From the NCBI RefSeq assembly GCF_013004105.1, contig NZ_CP053085.1:1178001-1242000 (forward strand): a stretch of DNA of 64,000 nt, written 5' to 3'. The notes under the pieces were generated by a model that was not told the DNA's origin, did not search any database, and saw only the letters and a list, made by a program, of their open reading frames with translations. Of the stretch, positions 62,536-64,000 are shown piece by piece (within the stretch, counting starts at the first letter, position 1; the number at the start of each line of letters is the position of its first letter). The DNA comes from Gemmatimonas groenlandica (GTDB lineage: Bacteria; Gemmatimonadota; Gemmatimonadetes; Gemmatimonadales; Gemmatimonadaceae). The position numbers were made by a program, and so were the translations under genes.

Positions 62536-63047
62536 AGTACATCGTGGATGTGAACGGCGAGCGCGTGATCGTGGATCTCGATGGTGCGTATGCCGAAGTC
62601 GACGGCGAGCGTGTCGCCGCCTCGCTTGCTGCGGTCGAGGGGACGCCGGTGCGCCTGCTGCGCATTGGGGAACAGGTCCATCGTCTGGTCGCGCGACGTG
62701 GATTGTCGCGGGGGCGCTGGACGCTCGATTTGGATGGTCAGCGCGTGGAGGCGGAGGCGCTGGACGAGCGGATGCGGGCCATCCGCGATCTGACCGCGGC
62801 GGCGGCCGAGGCCAGCGGGCCGGCGCCCTTGATGGCGCCGATGCCGGGGCTCGTGGTGCGTGTGTCGGTGGCCGTCGGCGACACCGTGAGCGCGGGGCAG
62901 GGGCTCGTGGTGGTGGAGGCCATGAAAATGGAGAACGAGCTGCGGGCGTCGGTGGCCGGGGTGGTCACGGCGGTGCTGGCGGTTCCGGGACAGGCCGTCG
63001 ACAAGGGCGCGCTGCTGGTGGAACTGGGGCCGCTCCCGTCGGAGTGA
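62532..63047 (+). CDS. Biotin carboxyl carrier protein of acyl-CoA carboxylase
   Basis: 171 residues. The C-terminal biotinyl domain (about 98-168) contains the biotinylation motif EAMKMEN with Lys132 as the target. The N-terminal half (MKYIVDVNGERVIVDLDGAY and GRWTLDLDGQRVEAEAL) is a beta-rich interaction domain as in separate carriers of propionyl-CoA/methylcrotonyl-type enzymes. It carries carboxybiotin between the biotin carboxylase and the carboxyltransferase. Start shares four bases with the methyltransferase stop. The downstream gene mscL is convergent. Confidence 0.93.
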   Translation: MKYIVDVNGERVIVDLDGAYAEVDGERVAASLAAVEGTPVRLLRIGEQVHRLVARRGLSRGRWTLDLDGQRVEAEALDERMRAIRDLTAAAAEASGPAPLMAPMPGLVVRVSVAVGDTVSAGQGLVVVEAMKMENELRASVAGVVTAVLAVPGQAVDKGALLVELGPLPSE

Positions 63048-63077
63048 GCGGTGGCGGGAATCGGCCCTGATCGGCGA

Positions 63078-63434
63078 TCAGACCTTGGCGGGGGGCGTGT
63101 TCCGGCGCATCCGGTTCACGCCCTTGATCACCATGAACAACGTGAAGGCGACGATCAGGAACGTCAGGATCTGGTTGATGAAGAGGCCATAGTTCAGGGT
63201 GGCGACGCCCGCCTTCTTAGCCTCTTCGAGAGTCGTGAACGGGCCGCCCTGCAGCGCCAGGAAGCGGTTGGAGAAGTCCACGCCGCCGGTGGCCAGACCG
63301 ACGATCGGCATGATGATGTCGTTGACCAGGCTGTCGACGATCTTCTGGAAAGCGCCGCCGATGACGACACCGATCGCCAGGTCCATCACGCTGCCCTTCA
63401 TGGCGAATTCCTTGAACTCCGACGTCATCGACAT
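63078..63434 (-). CDS. mscL: Large-conductance mechanosensitive channel
   Basis: 118 residues, somewhat short for MscL (usually 125-150). [35 protein letters not shown] contains TM1 with the pore-lining glycine/alanine pattern, and [24 protein letters not shown] is TM2. A short charged tail follows. It forms a pentameric inner-membrane pore that opens on osmotic downshock. AAGGAG lies five bases before the ATG at 63434. It is divergent from rplM. Confidence 0.92.
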   Translation of the reverse strand: MSMTSEFKEFAMKGSVMDLAIGVVIGGAFQKIVDSLVNDIIMPIVGLATGGVDFSNRFLALQGGPFTTLEEAKKAGVATLNYGLFINQILTFLIVAFTLFMVIKGVNRMRRNTPPAKV

Positions 63435-63569
63435 ACCAGCTCCTTGAGGGGGGATCGGGGGCTTCGTCGCCCGCAGGGATCAGTCTGGCTGACTGACTAC
63501 CCGACCGGCAAGCGATCTCGGGTATTAAGATTTCGAAGCCGTCCACCGGAAAGACCCTCAACCCTCGGA

Positions 63570-63598
63570 TTGACACAGACTTCAATGCTGAGTAACCT
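63570..63598 (+). promoter_or_regulatory. Sigma-70-type promoter for rplM
   Basis: TTGACA at 63570-63575 and TAACCT at 63593-63598 with a 17-base spacer; the -35 matches the consensus exactly. The transcript would begin near 63605 and leave a ~118-base leader. Confidence 0.7.
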
Positions 63599-63722
63599 AC
63601 GGGTCTGTCCCGTTTTCCGGGCGATTCAGCTGCAAGCAGTGCCTGTTTTCCCTTCGTAGTTCCTTTATCTCTTTCTGAGCGCCTCTGGTGGCGTCTCCGA
63701 ATCACGCACGGATCACGTTAGC

Positions 63723-64000
63723 ATGAAGACCTACAGCGCGACCCCGAAGGATATCGACCGTCGGTGGTATATCGTCGACGCGGAAGGAATGGTCCTGGGC
63801 CGTCTCGCGTCGGAAGTCGCGAAGATCATCCGCGGCAAGCACAAGCCCATGTACACGCCACACATGGACACGGGTGACTTCGTCATCGTGATCAATGCGT
63901 CGAAGGTACAGGTGACCGGCCGCAAGGCCGAGCAGAAGACCTACTTCAGCCACACCGGCTACATGGGCCACGAGAAGCACACGCCCTTTGCCTCGGTGTT
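63723..64000 (+). CDS. rplM: 50S ribosomal protein L13, 5' part
   Basis: The first 92 residues of L13 are present; the gene runs out of the window. [20 protein letters not shown], followed by [18 protein letters not shown] and later [16 protein letters not shown], is diagnostic. L13 is an early-binding large-subunit protein and usually precedes rpsI. The start ATG 63723 is the only sensible one. Confidence 0.95.
   Translation, partial: MKTYSATPKDIDRRWYIVDAEGMVLGRLASEVAKIIRGKHKPMYTPHMDTGDFVIVINASKVQVTGRKAEQKTYFSHTGYMGHEKHTPFASV

Overview
This is a GC-rich bacterial chromosome segment packed almost entirely with genes on the + strand. GTG starts are frequent, and at least 17 gene junctions overlap by exactly four bases (GTGA or ATGA). 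A PEP-CTERM protein, a TonB-domain periplasmic protein and a signal-peptide outer-membrane-like protein indicate a diderm. Gene content and order fit a Gemmatimonadota (Gemmatimonas-like) bacterium; this placement is inferred, not proven.

Layout. 1-9.1 kb: end of a HIT protein, rpsU, a YqeY protein, mutS2, dnaG, a zinc-ribbon protein, recJ, rsmD and coaD. 9.1-16 kb: pta, a STAS / anti-sigma kinase / SpoIIE-type phosphatase cassette, rsmA, rex on the - strand with a perfect Rex box in front of it, a DEDDh exonuclease and a metallo-beta-lactamase-fold hydrolase. 16-22 kb: infC (ATT start)-rpmI-rplT, pheS-pheT, a coiled-coil gene, zapA and a structured 6S-RNA-like stretch. 22-31.5 kb: rny, folD, xseA-xseB, a prenyl synthase, dxs, nadK and recN (cell division, nucleic acid and isoprenoid functions). 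31.5-35.5 kb: an outer-membrane-like protein, a six-hairpin-glycosidase-like protein, tRNA-Gly(GCC) and tRNA-Leu(TAA).

36.0-45.2 kb holds the most striking feature: two adjacent giant genes. They encode a trifunctional propionyl-CoA synthase (acyl-CoA synthetase, enoyl-CoA hydratase and enoyl-CoA reductase in one chain) and a bifunctional malonyl-CoA reductase (two SDR halves). Both are hallmark enzymes of the 3-hydroxypropionate bicycle of Chloroflexus. Together they convert malonyl-CoA through 3-hydroxypropionate to propionyl-CoA. At 58-63 kb a second cluster encodes a biotin-dependent acyl-CoA carboxylase (carboxyltransferase, biotin carboxylase and biotin carrier). Its specificity-site Asp suggests propionyl-CoA as substrate, so the window could supply the two steps that consume CO2/HCO3- around that route. 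Whether the cell runs autotrophic, mixotrophic or assimilatory 3-hydroxypropionate metabolism cannot be told from this window.

45.3-55.2 kb: a lysine/diaminopimelate operon (dapE-asd-lysC-dapB-dapA-dapD) running into a fused aroA-cmk gene and rpsA. 55.3-58 kb: a PEP-CTERM protein with a candidate sigma-54 promoter, a small membrane protein and a TonB-domain protein. 58-64 kb: the carboxylase operon, interrupted by a 23S rRNA/tRNA uracil methyltransferase gene, then mscL (- strand) and the start of rplM.
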